Source: Pseudoroseomonas cervicalis (GTDB lineage Bacteria > Pseudomonadota > Alphaproteobacteria > Acetobacterales > Acetobacteraceae). Taken from it: a stretch of DNA of 64,000 nt. Position 1 is the stretch's first letter; every line of letters begins with the position of its first letter. Below are positions 1 to 10,582 of this stretch, one piece after another. The notes beneath the pieces were generated by a model. The model did no database searches and had not been told where the DNA came from. It saw only the letters and a list, made by a program, of their open reading frames with translations. The translations under genes and the position numbers were made by a program. The stretch lies in assembly GCF_030818485.1 (NCBI RefSeq), contig NZ_JAUTAJ010000004.1, positions 434,001 to 498,000 of the forward strand, read 5' to 3'.

Positions 1-2
1 AC

Positions 3-893
<891 letters not shown>

Positions 894-917
894 GCCGCCA
901 CAGCGGCGCTGTGAACC

Positions 918-949
918 GCCCGGGGAAGCCCTGCTTCCCCGGGCTTTTT
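918..949 (+). terminator. Intrinsic terminator of lon
   Basis: A perfect 11-bp stem (gcccggggaag at 918-928 with cttccccgggc at 934-944) with a 5-base loop is followed directly by five T. It lies 24 bases past the lon stop and separates lon from the HU gene. Confidence 0.9.
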
Positions 950-1045
950 CATGCCCCGGGCGTCAGCCTGGCCGGGGGCGTCGTGGCCTCGACGCATCAG
1001 CGCAACAAATTGCCGCCCGGCGGGCCGCCGCGCCGCAGCGTGGCG

Positions 1046-1075
1046 TTGACGCCGCAAAATGCCGCTGCCTAGTGT
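1046..1075 (+). promoter_or_regulatory. Sigma-70-type promoter of the HU gene
   Basis: TTGACG at 1046-1051 and TAGTGT at 1070-1075 are separated by 18 bases. This predicts a start near 1082 and a leader of about 47 bases before the GTG start of HU. It is the best match between the lon terminator and HU. Confidence 0.6.
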
Positions 1076-1128
1076 CGCGCTGGAAGGGTGCGGCCCATGG
1101 CCGGTGCCAGAAGGCGGGGGATGAACAG

Positions 1129-1401
1129 GTGAACAAGCAGGATCTCGTCGCGGTCGTCGCGGAGACCGGGGAGCTGTCCAAGGCCAAGGCCAGCGAAGTG
1201 CTGGACGCGGTGTTCGATGCCATCAGCCAGTCGCTGAAGGCCAAGCAGGAGGTGCGGCTGGTGGGCTTCGGCACCTTCTCCACCTCGCGCCGCAAGGCCG
1301 GGAAGGGGCGCAATCCGCGGACGGGGGAGGAGATCGAGATCGCCGCCACCACCATGGTGCGCTTCAAGGCCGGCAAGGCGCTGAAGGACGGGCTGGGCTG
1401 A
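1129..1401 (+). CDS. hupB: DNA-binding protein HU
   Basis: HU is a small dimeric nucleoid protein that bends and compacts DNA. The product from the GTG at 1129 is 90 residues, the normal HU length, beginning VNKQDLVAVVAE. The family signature region is present: GFGTFSTSRRKAGKGRNP followed by TGEEIEI and the FKAGKALKDGL tail. An in-frame ATG at 1072 would add 19 residues not typical of HU, whereas aaggcggggg at 1111-1120 gives a purine-rich ribosome site just upstream of 1129, so I prefer the GTG. It has its own promoter and terminator and is monocistronic between lon and the tRNAs. Confidence 0.93.
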   Translation: MNKQDLVAVVAETGELSKAKASEVLDAVFDAISQSLKAKQEVRLVGFGTFSTSRRKAGKGRNPRTGEEIEIAATTMVRFKAGKALKDGLG

Positions 1402-1438
1402 GCGCGCTCCTGCGCCGCAGGGCCAGGAGGGGACGGGG

Positions 1439-1467
1439 AAAGGGTCGGCGGCAGCCGGCCCTTTTTT
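1439..1467 (+). terminator. Intrinsic terminator of the HU gene
   Basis: The arm at 1440-1449 pairs with gccggccctt at 1454-1463 around a short loop (one G-U pair), ending in six T at 1462-1467. It lies 38 bases after the HU stop. Confidence 0.85.
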
Positions 1468-1559
1468 CATGGCCGTGTGCCGGGGCGGGGCAGGGGCGCC
1501 AGGCCGCTTTTTGGGCTTGGCGCCGCCCCCGCGGCGGGGCTAAGCGCGGTGTGCTGTGC

Positions 1560-1631
1560 GGGCACTTAGCTCAGCGGTAGAGCGCCTCGCTTACACCGAG
1601 GATGTCGGCGGTTCGAATCCGTCAGTGCCCA
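1560..1631 (+). tRNA. tRNA-Val (anticodon TAC)
   Basis: The cloverleaf can be drawn completely. Acceptor GGGCACT (1560-1566) pairs with AGTGCCC (1624-1630) and A1631 is the discriminator. The anticodon stem CCTCG/CGAGG encloses the loop CTTACAC with anticodon TAC at 1592-1594. The T arm carries GGTTCGAATCC. No CCA is encoded. It decodes GUA/GUG. A weak promoter (TTGGCG at 1517, TAAGCG at 1541) may precede it. Confidence 0.95.
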
Positions 1632-1677
1632 TTCGGTTCTCCATCAAATCAATGCACGAAAAAGCGGTTTTGGTGCG

Positions 1678-1706
1678 TTGACAGGAGGGGAGCGGGGCCG
1701 TATTTC
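1678..1706 (+). promoter_or_regulatory. Consensus promoter of tRNA-Asp
   Basis: A perfect -35 TTGACA (1678-1683) and TATTTC (1701-1706) are separated by 17 bases. The predicted start near 1713 is 13 bases before the mature tRNA-Asp 5' end. The second tRNA therefore need not depend on read-through from tRNA-Val. Confidence 0.8.
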
Positions 1707-1725
1707 CCGCCCCACGACGACGCAA

Positions 1726-1802
1726 GCGGGTGTAGCTCAGTCGGTTAGAGCGCCGGCCTGTCACGCCGGAGGTCGCGGGTTCGAGCCCCGTCACTCGCGC
1801 CA
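1726..1802 (+). tRNA. tRNA-Asp (anticodon GTC)
   Basis: Acceptor GCGGGTG (1726-1732) pairs with CACTCGC (1792-1798), including one G-U. G1799 is the discriminator and CCA (1800-1802) is encoded. The anticodon stem CCGGC/GCCGG encloses CTGTCAC with GTC at 1760-1762. The T arm is GCGGGTTCGAGCCCCG. An intrinsic terminator follows within 15 bases. Confidence 0.96.
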
Positions 1803-1813
1803 TCGTCTTAGGC

Positions 1814-1848
1814 AAAAACGCCGCCCTGGGTGACCAGGGCGGCGTTTT
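1814..1848 (+). terminator. Intrinsic terminator after tRNA-Asp
   Basis: A near-perfect stem (aaacgccgccctgg with ccagggcggcgttt) around a gtga loop, flanked by A-run and T-run, ends the tRNA unit. It also separates it from the nuo operon. Confidence 0.9.
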
Positions 1849-2027
1849 GTCATTCCGAGCCTTTCCGTCTTTCAATGTTCCGCAATGCCCAGGGGGCTAT
1901 GGCGAACCGGCCGCTTGGGGGGTAATGTCCGCCCAGCGTTGCGCTGCGGCATGCCCCGCGGCGTGGCTGGCTATGCGCTCCCCTGCGCAGGCCATACTGG
2001 GCCGCGGGCCCGAGGGACGGATGCATC

Positions 2028-2396
2028 ATGACCCAGCCCCTGCTGGCGAACTATTTCCCGATCCTGGTCTTCCTGGCCATTGCCGCCGCCATCGCGGTGG
2101 CGATGGTGGGTGGCAGCGTGCTGGCGGCCCGCCAGAAACCCTATGCGGAGAAGGTCTCCGCCTATGAGTGCGGCTTCGAGCCGTTCGACGACACGCGCCG
2201 GCGCTTCGATGTGCGATTCTACCTGGTCGCCATCCTGTTCATCATCTTCGACCTGGAAGTGGCCTTCCTGTTCCCCTGGGCGGTCTCGCTCGGGCAGATC
2301 GGCTGGTTCGGCTTCCTGTCGATGATGGCGTTCCTGGGCGTGCTCACGGTCGGCTTCATCTATGAGTGGCGCAAGGGCGCCCTGGACTGGGAGTGA
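2028..2396 (+). CDS. nuoA: NADH-quinone oxidoreductase subunit A
   Basis: NuoA is a small membrane-arm subunit of complex I at the junction with the quinone site. The 122-residue product has three hydrophobic helices (about 9-33, 64-86, 92-114). It contains the conserved loop [20 protein letters not shown] with the Cys of the ND3 loop, then [13 protein letters not shown]. The ATG is preceded by gaggga about 12 bases upstream. It opens a 14-gene operon in the standard A-to-N order. I found no convincing -35/-10 in the 180 bases upstream. Confidence 0.97.
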   Translation: MTQPLLANYFPILVFLAIAAAIAVAMVGGSVLAARQKPYAEKVSAYECGFEPFDDTRRRFDVRFYLVAILFIIFDLEVAFLFPWAVSLGQIGWFGFLSMMAFLGVLTVGFIYEWRKGALDWE

Positions 2397-2404
2397 GCGG
2401 GCGG

Positions 2405-2959
2405 ATGAGCGCGAACGAACAGCTGGCCTGGAACAGCCAGGCCCTGCCGCCGGGTGCCGAGCAGGACGCCGTCATCAAGGGCGTCTCCGGCGAGATCGAG
2501 GACAAGGGCTTCATCGTCGCCAACCTGGACAAGGTGGTGAACTGGGCGCGCACCGGCAGCCTCTGGCCGATGACCTTCGGCCTGGCCTGCTGCGCCGTGC
2601 CGATGATCCACGCCTATATGCCGCGTTACGATCTGGATCGCTTCGGCGTGATCCCGCGCGGCTCGCCGCGCCAGTCGGACGTGATGATCGTGGCCGGCAC
2701 GCTGACCAACAAGATGGCCCCCGCTTTGCGCAAGGTCTATGACCAGATGGCCGAGCCGCGCTGGGTCATCTCCATGGGCAGCTGCGCCAATGGCGGCGGC
2801 TATTACCATTACAGCTACAGCGTGGTGCGCGGCTGCGACCGCGTCGTGCCGGTCGATGTCTATGTCCCCGGTTGCCCGCCGACGGCCGAGGCGCTGGTCT
2901 ACGGCATCCTGCAGCTGCAGAAGAAGATCCGCCGGACGGGGAGCATCCTGCGTGGCTGA
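2405..2959 (+). CDS. nuoB: NADH-quinone oxidoreductase subunit B
   Basis: NuoB is a peripheral-arm subunit that holds the terminal [4Fe-4S] cluster N2, the donor to quinone. The N2 ligands are visible: the tandem cysteines in [11 protein letters not shown], the Cys in [14 protein letters not shown] and the Cys in [12 protein letters not shown]. The start at 2405 ([10 protein letters not shown], 184 residues) lies 8 bases after nuoA. The more upstream ATG at 2366 would overlap nuoA by 31 bases and add 13 non-conserved residues. The 3' end overlaps nuoC by 8 bases. Confidence 0.97.
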   Translation: MSANEQLAWNSQALPPGAEQDAVIKGVSGEIEDKGFIVANLDKVVNWARTGSLWPMTFGLACCAVPMIHAYMPRYDLDRFGVIPRGSPRQSDVMIVAGTLTNKMAPALRKVYDQMAEPRWVISMGSCANGGGYYHYSYSVVRGCDRVVPVDVYVPGCPPTAEALVYGILQLQKKIRRTGSILRG

Positions 2960-3617
2960 CGAAACCGCCCTGGAACCGGCGGAGGCGCCGCGCGCGCCGA
3001 CCGCCCAGGAAGCCCTGCTGGCCACCGTGCTCGGCGCCGTGCCGGAGGGGGTGGTCACCGCCTCCCGCATCGCCCGCGGCGAGGAGATCGAGCTGCGCAT
3101 CCGCCGCGAGGCGCTGCACGCCGTGCTGCAGATGCTGCGCGACGATCCGCGCCTGGCCTTCGAGCAGTGCATGGATATCTGCGGCGTCGACTGGCCGACC
3201 CGCGCGGCGCGCTTCGACGTCGTCTACAACCTGCTGTCGCTGACCCATAACCACCGCATCCGTGTCATCACCGAGACCGATGCGGCGACGCCGGTGGCGA
3301 CGGTCTGCGATCTCTGGCCCTCCGCCACCTGGTTCGAGCGCGAGGCCTGGGACATGTACGGCATCGTCTTCGACGGCCAGCCCGACCTTCGCCGCATCCT
3401 GACGGATTACGGCTTCGAGGGGCATCCGCTGCGCAAGGACTTCCCGCTGACCGGCTTCGTCGAGGTCCGCTACGATTCCGAGCGGCAGCAGGTGGTCTAT
3501 GAGCCCGTCAAGCTGCAGCAGGATTTCCGCAATTTCGATTTCCTCTCGCCCTGGGAAGGCATGACCACGCTGCCCGGCGACGAGAAGGTGCATCTCAACC
3601 GGATCACCCGCGAATGA
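2952..3617 (+). CDS. nuoC: NADH-quinone oxidoreductase subunit C
   Basis: NuoC (30-kDa subunit) is a scaffold of the quinone module. The product from the GTG at 2952 is 221 residues beginning VADETALEP. The family signature ERLAWDMYGI-like [18 protein letters not shown] and the following [20 protein letters not shown] are present. It is separate from nuoD, unlike the E. coli fusion. An ATG at 2739 in the same frame lies deep inside nuoB and gives an unlikely N-terminus. The stop overlaps the nuoD ATG in an ATGA arrangement, so translation is probably coupled. Confidence 0.95.
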   Translation: MADETALEPAEAPRAPTAQEALLATVLGAVPEGVVTASRIARGEEIELRIRREALHAVLQMLRDDPRLAFEQCMDICGVDWPTRAARFDVVYNLLSLTHNHRIRVITETDAATPVATVCDLWPSATWFEREAWDMYGIVFDGQPDLRRILTDYGFEGHPLRKDFPLTGFVEVRYDSERQQVVYEPVKLQQDFRNFDFLSPWEGMTTLPGDEKVHLNRITRE

Positions 3618-4831
3618 GCCTCAGCACCGACGACACCCCGGCCGCCGGCGGCACGCGCACGGTCGAGATCGACAGCCACACCATCAATTTCGGCCCGCAG
3701 CATCCGGCGGCGCATGGCGTGCTGCGCCTGATCCTGGAGATGCAGGGCGAGGTGGTGGAGCGCGCCGACCCGCATATCGGCCTGCTGCATCGCGGCACCG
3801 AGAAGCTGATCGAGCACAAGAGCTACCTGCAGGCGCTGCCCTATTTCGACCGGCTCGACTATGTCGCCCCGATGGCGCAGGAGCATTGCTTCGCCCTGGC
3901 GACGGAGAAGCTGCTCGGCATCGAGGCGCCGATCCGCGCGCAGTACATTCGCGTGCTGTTCGCCGAGATCAGCCGCATCCTGAACCACATCCTGAACATC
4001 ACCACCTATGCGCTGGATGTGGGCGCGACGACGCCCTCGCTCTGGGGCTTCGAGCAGCGCGAGATCCTGCTGGAATTCTACGACGCCACCTCGGGCTCGC
4101 ATTACCACGCGAACTACTTCCGGGCGGGCGGCGTGGCCAAGGATCTGCCGGCGGGGCTCACCGACCGCATCGCCGGCTGGGCCGAGCAATTCCCGAAATT
4201 CGTCGATGATGTGGAGCGGCTGCTGACCGGCAACCGCATCTTCAAGCAGCGCACCGTCGATATCGGCGTCATGACGGCCGAGGAGGCGATGGCCTGGGGC
4301 TTCTCCGGCCCCTGCATCCGCGCCTCGGGTTGCGCCTGGGATCTGCGCCGCAGCCAGCCCTATGACGTCTATGACCAGCTGGATTTCGAGATCCCGGTGG
4401 GCAGCCATGGCGATTGCTATGAGCGCTACCTGGTGCGCATCGCGGAGATGCGCGAGAGCCTGAAGATCATCAAGCAGTGCCTGGCGCAGATGCCGGGCGG
4501 CCCGATCAAGGTCGCCGACAGCAAGATCGCGCCGCCGAAGCGGGCGGAGATGAAGCGCTCGATGGAAGCGCTGATCCACCACTTCAAGCTGTATTCCGAG
4601 GGCTACCACGTGCCCGAGGGCTCGACCTACACGGCGGTCGAGGCGCCGAAGGGCGAGTTCGGCGTGTTCCTGGTGGCCGACGGCACCAACCGCCCCTATC
4701 GCTGCAAGATCCGCGCCCCCGGCTTCGCCCATCTGCAGGCGATGGAGAAGCTGTCCAAGGGCCACATGCTGGCCGACGCCGTGTCCGTCATCGGCAGCCT
4801 GGATATCGTGTTCGGAGAGATCGACCGGTGA
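3614..4831 (+). CDS. nuoD: NADH-quinone oxidoreductase subunit D
   Basis: NuoD (49-kDa subunit) forms the quinone-binding cavity together with NuoB. The 405-residue product carries [18 protein letters not shown] near the N-terminus, [14 protein letters not shown], and the C-terminal [15 protein letters not shown] and [18 protein letters not shown] typical of the family. The hydrogenase-type Ni ligands are absent, as expected. It starts inside the nuoC stop (ATGA) and its own stop overlaps the nuoE GTG. Confidence 0.98.
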   Translation: MSLSTDDTPAAGGTRTVEIDSHTINFGPQHPAAHGVLRLILEMQGEVVERADPHIGLLHRGTEKLIEHKSYLQALPYFDRLDYVAPMAQEHCFALATEKLLGIEAPIRAQYIRVLFAEISRILNHILNITTYALDVGATTPSLWGFEQREILLEFYDATSGSHYHANYFRAGGVAKDLPAGLTDRIAGWAEQFPKFVDDVERLLTGNRIFKQRTVDIGVMTAEEAMAWGFSGPCIRASGCAWDLRRSQPYDVYDQLDFEIPVGSHGDCYERYLVRIAEMRESLKIIKQCLAQMPGGPIKVADSKIAPPKRAEMKRSMEALIHHFKLYSEGYHVPEGSTYTAVEAPKGEFGVFLVADGTNRPYRCKIRAPGFAHLQAMEKLSKGHMLADAVSVIGSLDIVFGEIDR

Positions 4832-5490
4832 GCGCCCCGCATTCGCACCACCATGAGGAGCCGGCGAGCTTCGCCTTCGACGCCGAGAGCGAGGCGCAGA
4901 TCGCGAAGATCCTGAAGCGCTACCCGGAAGGCAAGCAGGCCAGCGGCGTCATCCCGCTGCTCTATGTCGCGCAGAAGCAGATGGGCCGCGCCACCGGCAG
5001 CGCCTGGGTGCCGCGGGTCGCGATGGACACCATCGCCGAGCGGCTCGGCATGGCGCCGATCCGTGTCTACGAGGTCGCCACCTTCTACTTCATGTTCAAC
5101 ACCAAGCCGATCGGCCGGTTCCACCTGCAGGTCTGCGGCACGACGCCCTGCTGGCTGCGCGGCTCGGACGAGGTGCTGCGGGCCTGCAAGGATGCCGGCG
5201 CGCTGTCCGGCTATGGCGACACCAGCGAGGATGGTCTGTTCACCCTGACCGAGGTGGAATGCCTCGGCGGCTGCGTGAACGCGCCCATCCTGCAGGTGGA
5301 TGACGATTACTACGAAGACCTGGACTACGAGAGCACGGTCAAGCTGATCGAGGCGCTGAAGCGCGGCGAGCGGCCGCAGCCCGGCAGCGCCAAGGGCCGC
5401 CTCTGCTCCGCGCCGGAAGGCGGGGCGGAGACGCTGCTCGACATTCCGCTGATGGACGCGCCGGCCGGTGGCCGGCCGGTGAAGGAGTGA
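4828..5490 (+). CDS. nuoE: NADH-quinone oxidoreductase subunit E
   Basis: NuoE (24-kDa subunit) carries the off-pathway [2Fe-2S] cluster N1a in the NADH module. From the GTG at 4828, overlapping the nuoD TGA, the product is 220 residues starting [12 protein letters not shown]. Cluster ligands appear as [12 protein letters not shown] and [12 protein letters not shown]-terminal tail of about 40 residues after EALKRGERP is low-complexity and resembles other alphaproteobacterial NuoE tails. The frame is open much further upstream inside nuoD, but that part has no NuoE similarity. Confidence 0.95.
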   Translation: MSAPHSHHHEEPASFAFDAESEAQIAKILKRYPEGKQASGVIPLLYVAQKQMGRATGSAWVPRVAMDTIAERLGMAPIRVYEVATFYFMFNTKPIGRFHLQVCGTTPCWLRGSDEVLRACKDAGALSGYGDTSEDGLFTLTEVECLGGCVNAPILQVDDDYYEDLDYESTVKLIEALKRGERPQPGSAKGRLCSAPEGGAETLLDIPLMDAPAGGRPVKE

Positions 5491-5494
5491 GACC

Positions 5495-6802
5495 ATGGCG
5501 CTGAGCGACAAGGACCGCATCTTCACCAACCTCTACGGCATCCATCACTGGGGGCTGAAGGAGGCGCAGCGGCGCGGCAATTGGGACGGCACCGCCGCCA
5601 TCATCGCCAAGGGGCGGGACTGGATCATCGAGGAGATGAAGCAGTCGGGCCTGCGCGGCCGTGGCGGCGCCGGCTTCCCCACCGGCATGAAGTGGAGCTT
5701 CATGCCGAAATCGAACCCGGATGGGCGTCCCTCCTACCTCGTGGTCAATTGCGACGAGTCGGAGCCTGGCACCTGCAAGGACCGCGACATCGTCCGCAAC
5801 GATCCGCACACGCTGATCGAGGGTTGCCTGATCGCCGGCGTCGCCATGGGCGCGCATGCCGGCTACATCTACATCCGCGGCGAATACTATAACGAGCACC
5901 TGGTGCTGCAGGCGGCGATCGACGAGGCCTATGAGGCCGGTCTGCTCGGCGCCAATGCCGCCGGCTCGGGCTGGGATTTCGACCTCTACGTGCATCGCGG
6001 CGCCGGCGCCTATATCTGCGGCGAAGAGACGGCGCTGATCGAGAGCCTGGAGGGCAAGAAGGGCATGCCCCGGCTGAAGCCGCCCTTCCCGGCGGCGGTC
6101 GGCCTCTATGGCTGCCCGACCACGGTGAACAATGTCGAGACCATCGCGGTGGTGCCGACCATCCTGCGCCGCGGGGCTTCCTGGTTCTCCTCCTTTGGCC
6201 GGCCGCGCAATTCCGGCACCAAGGTGTTCTGCATCCAGGGCCATGTGAACAAGCCCTGCAATGTGGAAGCCGAGATGAGCATCCCGATGCGGGAGCTGAT
6301 CGAGCGCTATGCCGGCGGCGTGCGCGGCGGCTGGGACAATCTGCTGGCGGTGATCCCGGGCGGGTCGTCCACCCCGCTGCTGCCCAAGCATATCTGCGAC
6401 GACGTGCTGATGGATTTCGACGCGCTGCGCGAGCACAAATCCGGCCTCGGCACCGCCGGCGTGATCGTCATGGACAAGTCCACCGACATCATCAAGGCGA
6501 TCGCCCGGCTGGCGCAGTTCTACAAGCATGAGAGCTGCGGCCAGTGCACCCCCTGCCGCGAGGGCATGGGCTGGCAGAAGCGCCTGATGGACCGCATGGT
6601 CGAGGGCCGCGCCGAGATCGAGGAGATCGACCTGCTGGAGGGCGTCACCCGGCAGATCGAGGGTCACACCATCTGCGCGCTGGCCGATGGCGGCGTGTGG
6701 CCGGTGCAGGGGCTGATCCGCCACTTCCGCCCGCTGATGGAAGAGCGCATCCGCCAGTACAAGCAGAAGCACAGCGGCGGCATGCCGCTGGCGGCGGAGT
6801 AA
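5495..6802 (+). CDS. nuoF: NADH-quinone oxidoreductase subunit F
   Basis: NuoF (51-kDa subunit) binds NADH and FMN and carries cluster N3, the entry point for electrons. The 435-residue product shows the nucleotide/FMN glycine-rich stretch [15 protein letters not shown], the [19 protein letters not shown] motif, and N3 ligands in [15 protein letters not shown] plus a later Cys in HTICALADG. The ATG at 5495 is four bases after nuoE, with aaggag just upstream. Confidence 0.98.
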   Translation: MALSDKDRIFTNLYGIHHWGLKEAQRRGNWDGTAAIIAKGRDWIIEEMKQSGLRGRGGAGFPTGMKWSFMPKSNPDGRPSYLVVNCDESEPGTCKDRDIVRNDPHTLIEGCLIAGVAMGAHAGYIYIRGEYYNEHLVLQAAIDEAYEAGLLGANAAGSGWDFDLYVHRGAGAYICGEETALIESLEGKKGMPRLKPPFPAAVGLYGCPTTVNNVETIAVVPTILRRGASWFSSFGRPRNSGTKVFCIQGHVNKPCNVEAEMSIPMRELIERYAGGVRGGWDNLLAVIPGGSSTPLLPKHICDDVLMDFDALREHKSGLGTAGVIVMDKSTDIIKAIARLAQFYKHESCGQCTPCREGMGWQKRLMDRMVEGRAEIEEIDLLEGVTRQIEGHTICALADGGVWPVQGLIRHFRPLMEERIRQYKQKHSGGMPLAAE

Positions 6803-6808
6803 GCGGCC

Positions 6809-8872
6809 ATGGCCAAGGTTACGATCGACGGGATCGAGGTCGAGGTCCCCAACGGCGCCACCGTGCTGCAGGCCTGCGAGGCGGCGGGGAAGGAAATTCC
6901 CCGCTTCTGCTACCATGAGCGCCTGTCGGTGGCCGGCAATTGCCGCATGTGCCTGGTCGAGGTGGAGAAGGCGCCGAAGCCCGTCGCCTCCTGCGCCTAT
7001 CCGGTCGCCGATGGCATGAAGGTCTTCACGGATAGCGAGCTGGTGCGCAACGCCCGCCGCAACGTGATGGAATTCCTGCTGATCAACCATCCGCTCGACT
7101 GCCCGATCTGCGACCAGGGCGGCGAGTGCGACCTGCAGGACCAGGCGACGGCCTATGGCGGCCAGGGCGGCCGCTACCGCGAGCAGAAGCGCGCGGTGAA
7201 GGACAAGTATATGGGTCCGCTGGTCAAGACGATCATGACCCGCTGCATCCAGTGCACCCGCTGCGTGCGCTTCGCGACCGAGGTCGCGGGCGTGCCCGAG
7301 CTGGGCGCCACCGGCCGCGGCGAGGACATGCAGATCGGCACCTATGTCGAGAAGGCGCTGACCACCGAGCTGTCCGGCAATTTGATCGACATCTGCCCGG
7401 TGGGCGCGCTGACCAGCCGGCCCTACGCCTTCGTCTCCCGCCCCTGGGAGCTGCGCAAGACCGACAGCATCGATGTGCTGGACGCGGTGGGTGCGAATAT
7501 CCGCATCGACACGCGCGGGCCTGAGGTGCTGCGCATCATGCCGCGCACCAATGAGGATGTGAACGAGGAGTGGATGGCCGATCGTGGCCGCTTCTCCTTC
7601 GACGGGCTGAAGCGCAAGCGGCTGGATCGTCCCTGGATCCGCGAGAACGGCAAGCTTCGCCCCGCCGGCTGGGAAGAGGCCTTCGGGGTCATCGCGGCCA
7701 AGTTCAAGAACCTGCCGGGCAACCGGCTGGGCGCCGTCGCCGGCGACCTGGTCGATGCCGAGAGCGCTTTCGCGCTGCGCGAGCTGATGGTGGGGCTGGG
7801 CTCGGCCAATCTCGATTGCCGCCAGGATGGCGCGGCGATCGACGTGTCGCGCCGCGACCACTACCTGTTCAATTCGGGCATCGCCGGCATCGACGAGGCG
7901 GATGCGCTGCTGATCATCGGCAGCAATCCGCGCCAGGAAGCCCCGGTGCTGAATGCGCGCATCCGCAGGCGCTGGGCCTCGGGCGCGCTGAAGGTGGCCT
8001 ATATCGGGCCCGAGGGGCTGAACCTCACCTACAAGGCGGAGCATCTGGGGGAGGGGCCGCAGGCCCTCTCCACCCTGCTCTCCGGCACCGGTGCGTTTGC
8101 CGAGGTGCTGAAGGGCGCCAGCAAGCCGATGATCATCCTGGGCCGCGCGGCCATCGCCCGCCCGGATGGCGCGGCGGTGCTGGCCGCCGCCTGGGAGCTG
8201 GCGAAGCAGACCGGTGCGCTGACGCCGGAATGGCACGGCTTCAACCTGCTGCATCTGTTCGGCGGCCAGGTCGGCGCGCTGGAGGCCGGCTTCGTGCCCG
8301 GCCCGGGCGGGCTGGACCTCGCCGGCATGCTGGGCGGCGGAGTGGACGCGCTCTGGCTGCTGGGCGCCGACGGTTTCGACCCGGCGCTGATCCCGGCCGA
8401 GACCTTCGTGGTCTATCAGGGCCATCACGGTGACCGGGCGGCGGCGCGGGCGGATGTCATCCTCCCCGGCGCGGCCTACACCGAGAAGGAAGCGACCTAC
8501 GTCAACACCGAGGGCCGCGTGCAGCGCGGCCGCCTGGCGGTGCATCCGCCGGGCGAGGCGCGGGAGGATTGGCGCATCCTGCGCGCCGCCGGCGCTGCCC
8601 TCGGCGTGGCGATGCAGTTCGACAGCCTGGAGGCGCTGCGCGAGCGGCTGGTCGCCGCCAACCCGGTCTTCGGCATGGTCGATGGCCGCATCGCCGGCGG
8701 CTGCGCCGACACCACCGGCCCCTCGGCCGGCGGGGCGAGCCTGGGCTCGGACGCCTTCACCCTGGCGCTGACCGATTACTGGCAGGCCGATCCGATCAGC
8801 CGCGCCTCGGACACCATGGCCGAGTGCAGCCGCATCTACAGCGACGCCACGCCCAAGCTGGCGGCGGAGTAA
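6809..8872 (+). CDS. nuoG: NADH-quinone oxidoreductase subunit G
   Basis: NuoG (75-kDa subunit) passes electrons through [2Fe-2S] N1b and the [4Fe-4S] clusters N5 and N4. In 687 residues it has an N-terminal ferredoxin domain (RFCYHERLSVAGNCRMCLVE), the His/Cys N5 ligands in HPLDCPICDQGGECDLQD, and N4 ligands in CIQCTRCVRF with a distal CPVGALTSRP. A molybdopterin-oxidoreductase-like domain without cofactor function follows. I did not see the extra Cys set for the N7 cluster. It starts 6 bases after nuoF. Confidence 0.97.
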   Translation: MAKVTIDGIEVEVPNGATVLQACEAAGKEIPRFCYHERLSVAGNCRMCLVEVEKAPKPVASCAYPVADGMKVFTDSELVRNARRNVMEFLLINHPLDCPICDQGGECDLQDQATAYGGQGGRYREQKRAVKDKYMGPLVKTIMTRCIQCTRCVRFATEVAGVPELGATGRGEDMQIGTYVEKALTTELSGNLIDICPVGALTSRPYAFVSRPWELRKTDSIDVLDAVGANIRIDTRGPEVLRIMPRTNEDVNEEWMADRGRFSFDGLKRKRLDRPWIRENGKLRPAGWEEAFGVIAAKFKNLPGNRLGAVAGDLVDAESAFALRELMVGLGSANLDCRQDGAAIDVSRRDHYLFNSGIAGIDEADALLIIGSNPRQEAPVLNARIRRRWASGALKVAYIGPEGLNLTYKAEHLGEGPQALSTLLSGTGAFAEVLKGASKPMIILGRAAIARPDGAAVLAAAWELAKQTGALTPEWHGFNLLHLFGGQVGALEAGFVPGPGGLDLAGMLGGGVDALWLLGADGFDPALIPAETFVVYQGHHGDRAAARADVILPGAAYTEKEATYVNTEGRVQRGRLAVHPPGEAREDWRILRAAGAALGVAMQFDSLEALRERLVAANPVFGMVDGRIAGGCADTTGPSAGGASLGSDAFTLALTDYWQADPISRASDTMAECSRIYSDATPKLAAE

Positions 8873-8878
8873 GCAGGC

Positions 8879-9889
8879 ATGGACGCTTTCCTCGCTTCCC
8901 CGATCGGGATCCTGGCGATCACCGTCGCCCAGACCCTGGCGCTGCTGGTGCCGCTGCTGATCGGCGTCGCCTACATGACCTATGCCGAGCGCAAGATCAT
9001 GGCGGCGATGCAGATGCGGAAGGGGCCGAATGTGGTGGGCCCCTTCGGCCTGCTGCAGCCCTTCGCCGACGCGCTGAAGATGCTGCTGAAGGAGACCATC
9101 ATTCCTTCCGGCGCCAACCGGGCGCTGTTCATCTTCGGCCCGATGCTGACGCTGATCCTGGCGCTGATCGCCTGGGCGGTGATCCCGGTGAATGAGGGCT
9201 GGGCGATCGCCGACATCAATGTCGGTGTGCTCTACCTGCTGGCGATCTCCTCGCTCGGCGTCTATGGCATCGTCATCGCCGGCTGGGCCTCGAATTCGAA
9301 GTATGCGTTCCTCGGCGCGCTGCGCTCGGCGGCGCAGATGGTGTCCTACGAAGTCTCGATGGGCCTGGTCATCGTGACCGTGCTGCTCTGCGTGGGCAGC
9401 CTGAACCTGACGCAGATCGTGCTGGCGCAGAAGACGGTGTGGTTCGCCATCCCGCTCTTCCCGATGTTCATCATCTTCTTCATCTCGACGCTCGCCGAGA
9501 CCAACCGCCCGCCCTTCGACCTGGCCGAGGGCGAGTCGGAGCTGGTGGCGGGCTTCATGGTGGAATACTCCTCCATGACCTACGCCCTGTTCTTCCTGGG
9601 CGAATACGCCAACATGATCCTCATGTCGGCGATGACCACCATCCTGTTCCTGGGTGGCTGGCTGCCGCCGATGGACATCGCGCCCTTCAACTGGGTGCCG
9701 GGGCCGATCTGGTTCATCCTGAAGATCTGCCTCTGCCTGTTCACCTTCGTCTGGGTGCGCGCGACCTTCCCGCGCTACCGCTACGACCAGCTGATGCGTC
9801 TCGGCTGGAAGGTGTTCCTGCCCTTCAGCCTGGTCTGGCTGGTGCTGACCGCCTTCGTGCTGAAGATCATGGGGTGGCTGCCGGCATGA
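8879..9889 (+). CDS. nuoH: NADH-quinone oxidoreductase subunit H
   Basis: NuoH (ND1) is the membrane subunit that forms the quinone entry channel. The 336-residue product has about eight hydrophobic helices. It contains the signatures [40 protein letters not shown] and [18 protein letters not shown]. The ATG is 6 bases after nuoG. The next gene, nuoI, follows after 74 bases, the first sizeable gap in the operon. Confidence 0.98.
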   Translation: MDAFLASPIGILAITVAQTLALLVPLLIGVAYMTYAERKIMAAMQMRKGPNVVGPFGLLQPFADALKMLLKETIIPSGANRALFIFGPMLTLILALIAWAVIPVNEGWAIADINVGVLYLLAISSLGVYGIVIAGWASNSKYAFLGALRSAAQMVSYEVSMGLVIVTVLLCVGSLNLTQIVLAQKTVWFAIPLFPMFIIFFISTLAETNRPPFDLAEGESELVAGFMVEYSSMTYALFFLGEYANMILMSAMTTILFLGGWLPPMDIAPFNWVPGPIWFILKICLCLFTFVWVRATFPRYRYDQLMRLGWKVFLPFSLVWLVLTAFVLKIMGWLPA

Positions 9890-9963
9890 CCCGCGAAAGC
9901 TTCTTCGTGACGACCCTTGTCCAACCCGGAAGCGCGGGCTACCCCCGCGCGGCGAGGTGAGAG

Positions 9964-10455
9964 ATGGCGACGCTGGACCGCATGGCGCGCAGCTTCCTGC
10001 TGGCCGAGCTGGCCTCGGGCATGGCGCTGACGCTCAAGTATTTCTTCGCGCCGAACAAGGGCACGATCAACTATCCCAATGAGAAGACGGCGCTGTCGCC
10101 GCGCTTCAAGGGGGAGCACGCGCTGCGCCGCTACGCCAATGGCGAAGAGCGCTGCATCGCCTGCAAGCTGTGCGAGGCCGTCTGCCCGGCGCTGGCCATT
10201 ACCATCGAGGCCGAGCCGCGCGAGGATGGCAGCCGCCGCACCACGCGCTACGACATCGACATGACGAAATGCATCTATTGCGGGCTGTGCGAGGAAGCCT
10301 GCCCGGTGGATGCCATCGTCGAGGGGCCGAATTTCGAGTTCGCGACCGAGACGCGCGAGGAGCTGATCTACAACAAGGATCGGCTGCTCTCGAATGGCGA
10401 CCGGTGGGAGCCGGAGATCGCCCGGCGGCTCGAGCTCGACGCCCCCTACCGTTGA
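9964..10455 (+). CDS. nuoI: NADH-quinone oxidoreductase subunit I
   Basis: NuoI (23-kDa subunit) carries the two [4Fe-4S] clusters N6a and N6b that lead electrons to NuoB. The 163-residue product has two CxxCxxCxxxCP motifs, [12 protein letters not shown] and [12 protein letters not shown]. The start has gaggtgagag upstream. A hairpin lies just past the stop before nuoJ. Confidence 0.98.
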   Translation: MATLDRMARSFLLAELASGMALTLKYFFAPNKGTINYPNEKTALSPRFKGEHALRRYANGEERCIACKLCEAVCPALAITIEAEPREDGSRRTTRYDIDMTKCIYCGLCEEACPVDAIVEGPNFEFATETREELIYNKDRLLSNGDRWEPEIARRLELDAPYR

Positions 10456-10463
10456 ATTCCGCG

Positions 10464-10500
10464 GCGGGGAGGGGTCCGGTCGTGTCCCTCCCCGCGGCTT
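10464..10500 (+). terminator. Hairpin in the nuoI-nuoJ gap, possible attenuator
   Basis: Arms at 10464-10473 and 10486-10495 form a perfect 10-bp G+C stem with a 12-base loop, followed by gcggctttcc. The short, mixed T-tract makes it a weak terminator. It sits inside the operon, so it may lower rather than stop transcription into nuoJ-N, or stabilise the upstream mRNA 3' end. Confidence 0.45.
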
Positions 10501-10582
10501 TCCTTCACGGCCCCGTCCTCCTGCCAGGACGGCTCATTCGGAACGGTGCCATGATGCTGCATCTGCACGCGGGCGGGCTGCG

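Noticed and set aside
5339..8545. Open frame of about 1070 codons antisense to nuoF and nuoG
   Set aside because: A shadow of conserved complex I genes; the translation has no recognisable motif.
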